From positions 64,321-128,320 of the forward strand of contig DF237002.1 in the NCBI GenBank assembly GCA_000708835.1: a DNA stretch of 64,000 nucleotides. The letters run 5' to 3'. Shown piece by piece: positions 49,701-61,629 of this stretch (positions within the stretch are counted from its first letter, which is position 1; each line of letters starts with the position of its first letter). Position numbers and translations under genes: made by a program. Under the pieces are notes generated by a model. It did not search any database. It saw only the letters and a program-made list of their open reading frames with translations, and was not told where the DNA came from. This DNA comes from Klebsormidium nitens. Its lineage: Eukaryota; Streptophyta; Klebsormidiophyceae; Klebsormidiales; Klebsormidiaceae.

Positions 49701-51086
49701 TTCGTCTTTAGCAAAATGACCGTAGTTAAGTCCTTCAATTGGTCCAGGTAATTCTCAGCCTCCCCAACAAACATGCGCAAGCTCGAAATAAACTCCTGGG
49801 CTGACGCATGTGAGTGTCACTGTACAGGCAGACTCTTCACAAGACCAAGGGGGACAACGTATGGGCCTGTGGGGATAGCTTACGGGCTGAGGCATGCGCG
49901 TCCGAAGTGTACAACACATTGCGCGTCCGCATGAGCGGCCGCCACCTCATCCACGCAGCAGCTGCCGTAAGTTGTATCCGCCAGCACAAACACTCTGACA
50001 GGGCCTTTTGACTCAGTGACTATTTTATTCTGCTCGGCCCCGTTCTGAGTGGGGCCTTGTTCAGAGTGACTTGGTGCATGATCAGAAGGAGTGGAATCTT
50101 GGTTAAGTGGGGGTTTGGGGGGTGCAGGCGTGCTTTGTTGGGTTGATGCGGGGTTAAGAGCTGGGTTTGGTGGTGGTTGTGAGGGGGGGTTTGTGTAGTT
50201 TGCGGGAGGGGTGAAAGGTCGATTTGACGTGGTTGGCGAATTGCATGCTGATGTGATAGCGGCGGCGACGTCTGGGGAAGCGGCGAGAAGCTCGTCCGGA
50301 AACTGCAGCGCACAGGAGCGGGAGTCATGCCTCTGATGACCACTTATCTAAGTAGTGTAGGCATATTGTCTTGAAAGTTTAAGAAGGTTGGGTCAAAGAC
50401 CTAGCCATATCTTTGAGGCTTGTGCAAAGACATCAGCTCTGAAGTGGTAAGCAGCAGAGTATTCGGGCAATTCAGACGCTGGCTGACCGAAGATGGCTAT
50501 ATTCCCAAAATTGATGCCCCAGCCACCATAAACAATGGGGCCAATCTCAAGGAATTCCCTTTTGCAAACCGTAAAAAGTCTTTTGAACCCAGCTGCTGAG
50601 AAAAACATGAAAAAATCAAAGGTTTGTCAGGAAGAGCATGGTATTCTATGGGGTGGTGGTAACACCGCAAGGTTGTATCGGGGAATGATGTGTACTTGTT
50701 GAAAGCATTCAGACTGGTGTGACAGGGTGTGTGACACTGCAGCATTGCAAGTCTGGCTAGACGTCGCCTAAATACCACCAACTTCATGCCAAAGAAGGAC
50801 GCCTCGACTTGGAACTTCAAGTTCGCGTCACCATTGCAATCTTCTACATCGGCCAAAGTGCAATTGTTACTGTCTCTGCAAAAGTGGAATACGGCGTGCA
50901 TTGTCAATACAATCCCATTCAAAGTCTTTGAAAATTCACAACAGCTTGGACTTCATGGTTGGAAATTTATTTCTGTACCTGCAGCGCCACCCTTGAGAAA
51001 CCCCGCCGTAGGATGAACGATGCTATCTCGAGGAGCTCAGCCTGGGGCACCCACCACTCAGCGCTGTGAAGCCCTGCCTGCGCCAT
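46767..51086 (-). CDS. DPH2: Diphthamide biosynthesis protein 2 (DPH2)
   Basis: Five exons on the minus strand: 51086-50979, 50302-49884, 49413-49305, 48717-48110 and 47526-46767, in phase throughout, giving 667 residues. Dph2 partners Dph1 in the first step of diphthamide synthesis, which modifies a histidine of elongation factor 2. Conserved parts are [31 protein letters not shown] (Cys near 151), [56 protein letters not shown] and the final Cys region [15 protein letters not shown] (Cys near 485). The three iron-sulphur-type cysteines are kept. Low-complexity insertions of about 80 residues (57-136), about 90 residues in exon 4 and about 60 residues near the end make it longer than typical Dph2 (about 490-530). 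Confidence 0.93.
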
Positions 51087-52171
51087 AGCGGCTGGACAAG
51101 AATTAGAATGCTGTGCTCAGCAGCCGAGCTAGGCAGACATGTCCTCGATTAGGCGCTAACCCGAACTGGGTGCTTACTGTGCTTACTGTAACTAGAACGA
51201 AAAGGGTGAACTTTATCGTTACCTCTTCGTCATCATCGTTCCCACCCTACCCGGCGTCATGGCGTACTAACTCGTGACTGACTCATAGGTCAATCAATCA
51301 ATCAATTTATTTTGTAGTCCCGTAGGAGCCATGGGTGGCTCATGAGACAAGGTCTGAATGTAGTCTCGAGTCCTAGGTTGTTCGCACTAGGGCAAATTTG
51401 TTGACGGCGTCGATTATTTTCCGTTAAAACTTCGGAAGGTCCGTCGACGGAGCATCGACGGCGTCGACGGAAAGATTGGTAGGTCCCAACTCCCCGTCGA
51501 CGGAGCAGTGTCCGTTAACGGACTCCGTCGCTTGTGAAAGCCCGCGGTCCCGAGCAAATTTTTGACAGACCGTCGACGGTCCGCCGACGGAAATATGACA
51601 CTGCGAACAACCCAGTGTTTCCATCGAATTTTAGGAAGTCCGTCGACGGAGTAGTCCGCACCTGCAGAGCCTGCAGATCCTCGTTGGTTGAAGGGCACAT
51701 TGTCAATATCATATGAGGCGCCTTATCCAGGACTTGCGACAAGTTGCTGATTCAACTAGCTTGCTTCCATCGAGGGGGCCCAACTCCGGATGAAGCCTTG
51801 TGAAGAAGATTGAGAATCTGACAGAGGAAGGAGGTGATTTGAATGAGAAGGATTCCCAGAACACCAAATTATTTGACTATAGCAGAAGAGCTGAAGCAAT
51901 CTGGTGGCAGCCTTTAGCTAGCAGCCTCTGACGAGAGTTTCAACTAGCAAGAAGAGTGGCTCAAATTGTGCCCAGTACAAGCACCTAGACGTCTTGGACT
52001 CGCTGGAGGTGCTGTGTGGATACGGCACAACAGTTTCCTGCTCCTCGTAAGACCGCATTGCAAGTCCTTCGGATCTAGTGCTCTGAGTTGATCGGCTAAA
52101 GTGGCTTTTTATACCCACTCCAAGCTTCAAAGCTCTACGTAGTGTAACCCCGTGGCAATCCCCTTCGCATC
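51087..52171. other. Intergenic region between divergent genes
   Basis: It separates the DPH2 start (minus) from the GH17-X8 start (plus) and must hold both promoters. It contains the CCGTCGACGG repeat island. No exon was recognised. Confidence 0.5.
51423..51655. repeat. Island of CCGTCGACGG palindromes
   Basis: GTCCGTCGACGGA-type palindromes recur near 51439, 51497, 51571 and 51640. Related forms (GCATCGACGGCGTCGACGG, GTCCGTTAACGGAC, CCGCCGACGG) lie between them. Spacing is irregular. Any open frames across it are by-products of the repeat. Confidence 0.8.
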
Positions 52172-55100
52172 ATGGTACGCCTAGGGAGCCCAGCCTTGCA
52201 AAGTCCACACCGCCAAGTCCTTCTTCTGCTGGGACTCCTTCTGTCAAGTTCCCTCCTCGTTTCGGGTCAGGTCGCCCTCCCCCCCCTCTCTCCAGCCCCA
52301 GCCCCTCAGGCTACCATCGCCACCAGTGTTCTTCCCAACGTTTCAGCTCTGAACGAATCCGCAAATGCGGCCATTCTAGCAACTCTCAACATTCTCCGGT
52401 CGGCGCCCCAACCGGCCCCCCCTGCGAGCAACCTACCCAACATTTCAGCCCTGAACGAATCAGCGAATGCGGCCATTCTAGCCACTCTCAACAGCATTCG
52501 CTCGGCGCCCCAGCCGGCCCCCCCTTCGAGCGACCTGCCGAACGCTTCTGCCTTGAATGCATCGGCGACTGCGGCCATTCTGGCCACTTTGACCGGAGTT
52601 CGCGGTGCGCCAGCGCCGGCGCCGTCGCAGACAAATGTCAGCAGTCTGACATTGCAGCAAATCTTGAACCAGCTGAACCAGAGGGTACCGGTGAGCTTCT
52701 TGTGGATCGTTCCCTGGTGCCGTTGAGAACTTGGAGGTTTCTGCAGGTTATGGAGTTCGGAGGCTCCCGATGCAGCCCAGATCATCAGCATTTTGTCTTT
52801 TGGGAATTCAGATTTGCCCGATGTCGTTTGGGGGCTGGAGTTATTTCAAACCGTGTTCGCTGATGATATCTCGGGGGTTGGAGTCTACTAGAATTGTGTT
52901 CGTTGAGAGAATCTTCTGCTGACCCACTCAGGACTCCCCTTGGGCCCGTCACGAAACTTAGTTGAGGATTCTTGGGTGGGGCAGTGCACTAGACATTGTC
53001 TTGCACTTCATCACTCGGATCTACGAATTGGTTTTTTCCTTTGGCGCTTGAAATGAGAGATGGGCGCAGATCGTATGTGCGCAGATCACTGGTCCCGCCA
53101 GCGAACTGTAAACTTTCTGCATCCATCATCTGTTCAAACGTACCCAATGCTGGAGAATGGTCTTAAAGATAAGTCCATTTTGCGATTCCCACGAACCATC
53201 CCTTCCTCAATCTGGGCTTGCCCCATGCTTCAAGATCAGCACGTTCAAGAACGGTCACTCTTCGTCTCCTGCGCTCGCTCATGAGCTTTATTTTTGCGCA
53301 GCCACGTATACTCTCGCCTTAGTCACAGTCCCACAAGGACGAGTTTGCTGTTTTTCTTTCATGGTTCCAAACTGGAAGTATAGGATGCAGACCCAGCGTA
53401 GATACTTCATTCCAAGAAAACAATATATAAAGTTCTAAACTTCAACTTGAACTTGACCATGAATCTGTTTTTTAAAGAAAGAATGAACCCTCCGTGACAA
53501 ACCAAACATTCATAAGATTTTTCAGACCTTGTCATTCATCGGTATTTCTTCTTTGACTCAGCACGCTTGCAGACTAACCAAATTTTTCACCAGCCAATCA
53601 GCTGTCAGATTACCCAAACCCTCCCTCCGTGCAAATTACTCTGGGCCTGGGCGGGATTTGTGTGCCTTCGAATGAAGTTTCAAAATGGTGCCAAAAAAGC
53701 ATCCTAAGATGTCAACCAGTATTTGACTTTCTAAGCTTAACACGCAAGCAAACTCATTTGTGCAGGCCGGTCTGGGCGTCGGCAGACTAGTGCGCCTTTG
53801 GATATAAGTTTCGAAGTTTTTCATGGTAACCTTTTAAACACCATTCCAACCACGATTTTACCACTACGCTTCATACTCGAGCAAACTCATTGTTTGGGCA
53901 GGCCACTCTGCGCCTTTGAAAAACTTTTATGAGGTTTTTGAAAAATTTAGCACCGTAAAATCTGTTCAACCAGATTTTCACTCAGTAAGCTTTACACTGA
54001 AGCAAACTTATCACCTATGCAGGCCACCTTGGGTCTTGGCGCGCTCGGCGTGACCTACGGCGGCCAACAGGCGCAGCCGCTGCCCTTCTCTCAAGTGGTC
54101 ACACTGCTGCTGCGCAACAACATCACCGCCATTCGCTTTCTGGACCCCCCCAACGCGGAGTATCTGGACGCGCTTTCAAACACAGGCATTCAGGTGCGGG
54201 CTTTTGCAATGTCTGCGTGCAGATGGGCATGCAGATGTGGCGCTGGAAACAGCCTCATCTTGGTTTGATGCATAATCTGTTGTGGTTGCTCGTAGTCCTG
54301 ACTTTCTTTGCATGGAAAGGTCGGAGACTGAAGCGGACACTAGGTACCCGTGTGGCTTTGTGTCGGATGCTCAATGGTTAAAAAGCGCAAAGCTGCTTTC
54401 CCCGCTGTTTTCGGGACTGACACTCTGCAGTTAAGCAAGTGCCGACGATCAACAACAGTTCACGATGTTGAAGAATGATTTCTACTGGAGAGCAGGTGTC
54501 AATTATGGTGCCCAACAATTACATTGTGTACCTGAGCACCAATCCTGACGCGGCCAGGAGTTGGGTTAACACCTGGGTTGGGAAGTACATCGGGCGGGTT
54601 CAGTTCAAGTGAGTTTGGTTAACCCGTCGTCCAAAATCCTGGGTGCTTGGAAAGTCCCTGATCCAATCCCCTGGAGCTTTGAATAGGACAAGCTGTTACC
54701 GTCATGCATGTCAGCTTCAGCATCTATTTCTGAGACATTTTCTGAAGATGCAATTGTGTCAATCCTTCACGTCCCTGCGTAAGCCTCCAGTCTCTGCTCC
54801 TAGAATAGCGGTTCCAAGGTTCACCTCTGTGGGCGTTCACATCCAGCAGTTATGATCGTTCAGATCAGGTGTGAATACTCCCTTGCGCAGGTACGTGGTG
54901 GTCGGTGACACCCCGCTCCGCTTGGTCTACAATTGCTACTACTGCGCCGCGCTGCCTCTGACCGTCGCCAGCATTCAGGCTGCAATCCTGGAACTGGGCC
55001 TTACGACGCAAGTGAGACTCTTCTTTCCTGGTCCCCCGACGTTTCCTGTATCTCAGATATTTTTCTTCACTCGCTTGTACCTCCACTGATTCTGCTCTGC

Positions 55101-58100
55101 ACCTCACTGCGCAAATGGCTCTTGAATCAAGCAAATAATACAGCTCTAACCCCCTAGCCAGGCTCAACAGTTAACGAGTCAGCTCCTAACCCCGATTTTG
55201 ATTTTTGGTTTCAGGTCAGCGTCCCACTTGCGGCCAACGACGTTTTGGATTTTGCTGCCGGCGCATGGCCCCCCAACACGGCGGCATTCAATCCAGTCAT
55301 TGGGCCCACGCTACTGCTAATACTGAAAACGGCGTTCGAGGCGAACGCCAATCTTTTGGTCGAGTTGGATCCGTATGCGATCATTCAAGCGAACACGACC
55401 ATTCCGTTAAACATGGCTTTGGGAACAGGTGGGTTGTCGGGTTGGTTATCGTTAACCCCTTTATGTTTGTTCCTCAATCCTGGATGTCGTTGCTGTGGTT
55501 CGCTTTGTTTGCCGTTTTCAACCTCTTCGCTGATGTGGCACGTGCTGTTATTCTTGGCGTCGTTGAGTTTCGCTTGTTCGTGTAGCAATTCTGGAACGTC
55601 AAACGCGTATTTGTCAGTTGTGGGAGTCCATGGCTCGATTGCAAGGCCCGTTCTGACAAGTGAATCCAGCACTCTTTGTGCTAATTTGCAAGTTTCTTCA
55701 GTGTCTTCATAGTCAAAGTCGAAAGCGGTTTGTGTTGCTGCAGCGCAAATGGGCGATCCCGGCACGTTCCAGCTAATCACGGGGCAGAACTACACCAACA
55801 TCTACGACATCTACCTGGACGCCATCGCTTATGCTGCTACCGCGGTAAGCTATCACGCTCAAGTCTTACGGATCGCTATACAAGCGGGCAGCTCTCGTCA
55901 GAGATGCGCAAAGACGGGGGCTACTGCCGCAGCTACGCCGCATTGAACTGAAGCGCTCGAGATGAGAGGCCGACGCAGCCGTCTGATATCCGGACTCATG
56001 ACGTCAGCAGTGTTACACGGTGGCGTAAGCATCTTTGCGGATGGGACTGTTGACGACGTGTACACTCAAGACGTGGAGAGTATGCACAAAGCCTTGTCAA
56101 GAACGGCTGGTGGGAAGGAGGTTGGTATGGTGGATATGCTGGATGCGGCAAAAGAGTATTCTGCGGACCAGCTGGCGAGTATGGATCTAGGGTTTTTGGG
56201 GCACGAGGTGGTGTACCGGCCTAAAGAGGACTATGCAAGGCGCCTCGGAGTGGACTCTAGACTTGCAAGGGAGTGGGAGGGGAGGATAGGACAGGACGAG
56301 AGAGGGACGGTAGATGATAGGGGAATTGGTTTGAAGAGCAAGAGAAAGCGGGAACGAAAAGGACAGAAGGACAGGTTACGAGAATGCGAGAGGACAGACA
56401 AGACCGAAGGGGGGACAGAACAATGGCAATTAGTCATAAAAACACGTTTGTGGCAAAGATGGAGATCCGCATGGGACAAAAACTTTCAACAAACATCAGC
56501 CGAAACTTTGTTTCCGCTTGTCCCTGCGGCTCCGCTTCCAGACTTGAACGTCACGGTCGGCTCCACGGGCTAACCCACGTTGAAAGAGGGAAAATCTAAC
56601 CAACTATTGGACACCGACAAAGTTCCGTTTCCGCTGGTATCTGCAGTTCCGGTTCCCAACGCTGAACATCACGGTCGCCTCCACGGGGTGGCCCACCGAC
56701 GGCGGCGGAAACGCGACGCTGGCCAACGCGCAGACGTACGTGAACTACGTCATCCAGCGCGCGCTGTCCAACGGCGGGACGCCCTACCGGCAGAGCCGGG
56801 TGAGGAACAGCCGGAAACGAGATGACCAAGCTGCTGAACAAAAAAAGTTCTTGACGTTGTGAGCGTTGAGAGTACGAAAGCGGTGGGGAATCCTGGTCTA
56901 TGTTGAGTGCATGAATGGTTTCGGGTCAGTGCGTGAGGAGATGAGACTAGGCGTGGTCTTGAGATTTGTCCGATTGAGACTGGTGAGTAAGAAAGGACGG
57001 CGGCCTTTTCCCCCACAATGCGGCTTCAATTTCTATTCAAGGAAGGATTACGGAAAAGGGGTTTGCGACTTGCGATCGGCGGTCTCGGCGCATTGATGGG
57101 GAAGTGGAGGGCTTGATCGTCGATCCACTTCCTAAGAAGCCGACTGTTGCGACGTGGTATTGAAACGCCGTCAAAGGGTCGTGAAGCCCACTCACATGAG
57201 TGCGATCCAAGCTTCAATTCTGCCCCAAGGGATCGGATTGCCCTTCATTGCCCCTTCCTCACGATAAACCTGAACTGGACGAGCTCGATTCAAAATCATC
57301 TCGCACACATTTCTCCTCGACCATTGCATAGACTGGCCCTTCCTCCTCGAACGTTTCCAGGTGACGGAATTATACTTGAACGAGATCATCGACCAGGACC
57401 TGATCGAGCTGACGGACGTGCCCTTCCCCAACGGCTGGCAGCGCCACCGGGGCCTATTCACACCACAGGGCGCGCCCAAGTTTGCGGCGAATCTGAGGGG
57501 GACGAATGCGCCGCCGCGGCCGATGAACGGGCTCCAGGATCTGATACGACTGCCTACCAGGTCGGTTCATCTGTTCGGTTGGTCAGCCGGTTTGGTTAGT
57601 TGTCCACCCACATCTCGGATGATTCCCTTCACTTATTGTCACCCGTCTCCGCACCCCGTTTGTACGCATTGATCAGGTGAGCTGGACTGTAGTGTGGTCG
57701 CGCGAATCTATCTGCCAAGTCCGGGAAGAATTTTGGCAGAACGTCAAGAGTCCGTTTTCCAGCACGGCGTTCTAATTTAAGAATGGCGAGCTTCGTACAC
57801 GTCCTCTGAGTGCACTCCAAATGAAAGGGCTGTCGCTCGTAGGCGAAGGGCTGCTTTTCGTCTGTGGGTTTCAATCGTGCAAGCCATGAGTGCGCCCGCT
57901 TTTTCCGAAGGCCACGGTTTGAAGGTGACTCACTGTCCAGCTGTGTCGCGAATAGATGGCCCACTATCGCCCATAAAGGTCACATGCAGACTGATTCCTA
58001 AGCCTGAGTACGCCAACAAAAATGACTGCACATTTGCGAGCTGCAAACCTCTGTCTATATCCACCAGCGGCCGGGGTCGTAGCCATTTCGCAGGAGTCTG

Positions 58101-58513
58101 ATCCCGCCCTTTCTTCCCCCAGGTTCTGCGTCGCCAAGCCCGGTGTTCCCGACACCGCCCTCCTGCTTCAGCAGATTCAGGCCTGCTCCGGCGGCGCCGA
58201 CTGCACGCCGTTCGCAAACGGGGGCTCGTGTTTCCTGCCCGACACGGTCGCAGCGCACACGTCGTACGCGTTTAATGATTACTACCAGAAGCACGCGCAG
58301 TGGAGCCCCGCTTGCGACTTTGGTGGGACCGCACAGCTAGTTACAGAAGACCCCTCGTACGGTAATTGCTCGTTCACTGGCGGGGTGGGTCTCCCGGGAT
58401 ACGGGGTTCCGGGAACGGTTAGGAGTGCGGGCGGCGAGGGGCGAGTCGGTTTTGCATTGAGGGTTGCGGTTACGTGCTTGCTTTCAGCGCTTTTAGGTCA
58501 CGGGTTAGTGTAG
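52172..58513 (+). CDS. GH17-X8 (CBM43) GPI-anchored protein, catalytic glutamates absent
   Basis: Nine exons: 52172-52690, 54023-54193, 54496-54608, 54891-55011, 55215-55428, 55744-55844, 56647-56799, 57361-57560 and 58123-58513, in phase, giving 660 residues. A signal peptide (about 1-34) is followed by an Ala/Pro/Asn-rich repeat region. The GH17 beta-1,3-glucanase fold begins with LGALGVTYGGQQ and NNITAIRFLDPPNAEYLDAL. An X8/CBM43 domain starts near 531 (FCVAKPGVPD, QACSGGADC, SYAFNDYYQK, CDFGGTAQL, DPSYGNC). The hydrophobic tail fits GPI anchoring at the plasma membrane. GH17 enzymes normally have VGNE (acid) and SETGWP (nucleophile). Here they read VGDTPL (272-277) and ASTGWP (424-429), so both glutamates are missing. 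A glucan-binding, non-hydrolytic role is inferred. Confidence 0.88.
52324..52635 (+). repeat. Three tandem coding repeats of about 34 residues
   Basis: In exon 1 of the GH17-X8 gene, a 102-bp unit encoding LPNxSALNESANAAILATLN plus a Pro/Ala tail (RSAPQPAPP) is repeated. Copies 1 and 2 are nearly identical; copy 3 has drifted (ALNASATAAILATLT). Each unit has Asn-x-Ser sequons and a proline-rich link, suggesting a glycosylated stalk. Confidence 0.9.
53570..54030 (+). repeat. Tandem relic copies of GH17 exon 2 acceptor edge
   Basis: Ahead of the real acceptor (tatgcag/GCCACCTTGGGTCTTGG at 54023) the intron carries three imperfect units about 110-130 bp long. Their exon-like edges lie near 53631 (CAAATTACTCTGGGCCTGGG), 53766 (cag/GCCGGTCTGGGCGTCGGC) and 53902 (cag/GCCACTCTGCGCC). 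A flanking agcaaactcat motif precedes the last two and the true exon. Confidence 0.8.
56476..56580 (+). repeat. Relic copy of GH17 exon 7 start, ending in a stop
   Basis: The segment resembles 56600-56695. Its exon-like part encodes LNVTVGSTG and then TAA, where the true exon reads LNITVASTGWP. Its acceptor is ctgcgg instead of ctgcag. Confidence 0.75.
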
Positions 58514-60172
58514 GCTATCGTCAGAAAGTCGTTTAGCTTAGCAGAGGAAGGTGCCCAGTGTTGTTGCCTTCGGGCTGTCCTTGAGATCACCAACATGCTG
58601 CCCGATCCTTCCGACTGGTTCTATTTCAGAAGATGTACCATATCGTTTGATAATTTGTTTTGTGCAATTTTCATGCGACCATCTTTGCCGGTCCGTCGTG
58701 ATGTTAAGTCCAAAGATTTGGCAAACTCGCAAAATGAGCAGGAACATGGTTCCATACACGACTTCGCATGTGTATGGAGAGTGAAAAATTGCGCTGACAA
58801 TTGTAAGAACACTGGGCTCTCCTACTTCGCACATGCAAACTATGATAGGACTTTGGCGCATACGGGGCGTGCAAAACCGTCTAGCTGGCCAATCAGCTAG
58901 CGGACTCATGAACGGAAGAAGTTCCTTTCTGGCTGAGCCATGCAAGAATCAATGTGCATACAAGCTCCTTTTGTGAAACATGCTAACTTATAGTGCCGTT
59001 CAACAGCTAAGTCGATCGGGCCTGATGCGCGATGCTGCATTGAATGTGTCGCTATCGACCGTACGGATCGACCTCGATACTTTGTTACAGAGGTCCAACC
59101 TCTCGCGATATCGGGTCTGGGGACTGTAAGTTCCTTGCCTTCAAGCGAGCCCTGATAGCTTGACTGGCACGCAGGGCGGACCCGGTTCCAAAAGTGCACA
59201 CTACGGTGATATCCAAAAACGAATTGACGTCTATAGACCGCGAGTATTTTGCCCCAATTGACAACTGCAAGTAGCGAGCTGCCTCTCAGTAACTTCTACT
59301 CAGGAAGCTGTCTAGTACCCAGTACGTTATGGATCTCAGAATCGCTACATAGATACACGATTGCGCGCGATTTTTCGGATCAGTGTGCCAGCGCCGCGAT
59401 GTCCCGGCAAGCGTGTCACTGATTTGCGAGGCGGGCCTATGGCGTGTGTTGCTCAATCATGCCTACTTTGGATCTTGACGTCATTGGAGGAAAATCTGCT
59501 CTCCCGGACTCCACGTGCTTTGACACGGCGTGCGATGCAAATCGACCCGGCGGACCAAGCCCAATTTCACTGCTGTGTGTACCTCAAATGATCACCAGAC
59601 GGCGCTCTATGGCTCGTAAGTGCTTGCTGTGTGGTTGCCGACGGAGCCGTTCCAGGCGGTCCAGTTATGAGTTCCAGTCGCCGCAAGCCCGCAAGATAGG
59701 CGATAACCCACAGCACCTGAACGATGAAGCGCTTGATTTTGATTACGATCCGCTTTTCGATATCGTACCTGCTGTTTAGAATGAAGAAATGAAGAACAGA
59801 TTGCAGACTATCTTTGACACCGTCAACCACCGTTGGGCTTGCGCACTTCCAGATGCAGCGGCTTGAATCAGTCTTGTGACTCGTTATCTACCCTCTGGAT
59901 TTGATCTGTCTAACGGGCTGTGCAGAAGACAGCGCAGTGGACAAATTACCGGCTCGTAACCACCGCCTCACGGAAAAAGCGCCTTCTCAAGCTGTCAAAC
60001 GGGAGATCTCCTCCCAAACACAAGGTCAAAACAGAGAACGACGAGATGCTCGAGTTTCGCTTTAGAACGCACTGACTCATACAAAAACCTTTCTGTAACT
60101 CATGTATGAAATGCAGCCCACTCACTCGAATAAACTAAGAAGGCGGCCTAAGAACAAACGCCCACTCCTCAC
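58514..60172. other. Intergenic region, no gene recognised
   Basis: Between the GH17-X8 stop and the convergent membrane protein gene. It may hold the unseen last exon of that gene. Short open frames have no recognisable motif. Confidence 0.4.
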
Positions 60173-61629
60173 CTGGAAGTACGCCGCGCCTCCGACCATG
60201 CCTACGAGCATTGCGCCGAAGCGCGCCCCGGGCCCCGCGAGCGCGGCCGCGTACTTTTGCAACAGCCCGAGGATGAGCAGCACCGCGGTTATGGGCGCCG
60301 GCAAGCCCACCCCGTCCGCTAAAACGAAAAAGTCATTCAAGTTGGACCACGGGTTGCCGATGAGCACCGCGACAATGAACGGAGGCGCACACGCGCAGAC
60401 AGCCATGCCGGCGACAGTGAGCAGGAAAAAGGCGACCATCTGCCAGCGCGCGGTGCGGGCGAGTCGCCAGCTCCGAAGGAGGGAAGCGAAGCCCCAACAG
60501 TCGGGGTCTAGGATGGTGGCGGGAAGTGCTAGGAGGGTGTTGGAAGCGACGAAGACGCTGAGTAGAGGCGCGGAGAATGCGAGTGACGTGTAGAGGATTG
60601 CGCTCGGGAGGTTGGCGTTCTTTCCTGCGGCGCAGCAAAAGGGAAAAGACTTCAGGCAGCGGGGAAAGGAAAACCTGACTGTCCCTGGGAGGGCTGTTAG
60701 ATCACTCCGACAACCCCAACGAAACTCCAAGAGAAGCAAATGGAAAGCAGGAAACAGATACAGGGTGAAAAGAAGAATCAGGGGTGGTTCTTGCAGTCCA
60801 ATCTTACAAGGTCTACAAACACCTCAGTGAGACCGAAGGTTCGGATTGTAGATGTGGTCAAAACTTTGAGGAGCGGAAAGGTGACACAAGCTTTTCTGAT
60901 TAAGTGGACATGTAAAAACGGCGCGTCATACTTTCGAGTAAGGTCAGGGAGCATAGCGCCTAGTTGGCTTGGTTGTTTCCCAGGCTAGTTGACGCTCCAA
61001 AAGCAAAGAGAAGTCCCTTTGTCAGCTTCGGACACCGCACGGACACTGCGGCCTCTGAGAAGGAGTGGAAAAATATAAGCAAGCGGCATCGATCTAAGTA
61101 GCTGGTCAGCGCAGATCCACCCACCTTTTTCCACACCTGGAGAACCAGAACCCCACAGCGGCAGACGTTCACAACCGTATTGGAGCCCCCCGTATAAGCT
61201 CAAGCACACAACCGCTGTGGTCAAGACCTTCAGAAACTTGACCAAACGGGAGCGCCTCCTTGTCGGAGCCACCTCTTGAGCCTCCAATCTTTTGGTCCGA
61301 TAGAACGAGACCACTTTACGCGCGGAAATGCCTGCACAAGCCGTCCACACGACGCCCGCTGCCGCCAGCATTGTGACCCGAGCAACGGGTTGTCCGACGA
61401 TTAGAGCTATCCAGAGCACCGTCACAATGGATGTGTCCGGGAAGGCTTTCCTGAGGAAGTTGAACACAGAAAGAGGGCTTGACAAGGCTACGGTTAGGGA
61501 CACCAAAGCCAGAACTGTGGGGAGTGCGGCCAGCAGGAGCGAACCGGGTTGCGCTTGGAAGATGCGCCACGAAAGGGCGATGACGGTAAAGAAGCCGGGC
61601 GGGGCCTCTGACGCGTTTGGCGTCATCAT
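60173..61629 (-). CDS. Multi-pass membrane protein, function unknown
   Basis: Two exons on the minus strand, 61629-61125 and 60624-60173, join in phase 1 and give about 319 residues. The next donor (TTCCAG/GTGAGG) suggests at least one more exon that was not found; reading through adds 16 residues to a stop at 60122. About seven hydrophobic segments are visible, for example LLLAALPTVLALVSLTVAL, ILYTSLAFSAPLLSVFVA, MVAFFLLTVAGMAVCACAPP and ITAVLLILGLLQKYAAAL. The N-terminus (FFTVIALSWRIFQAQPGSLL) and the repeated SWR(I/L) motif after a hydrophobic stretch suggest two similar halves, as in uncharacterised plant membrane proteins. No catalytic motif is seen. Confidence 0.65.

Noticed and set aside
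50020-50343. 107-residue minus-strand Pro/Ser-rich frame
   Set aside because: It is out of frame with the DPH2 exon 2 coding frame, which continues into the conserved Cys region.
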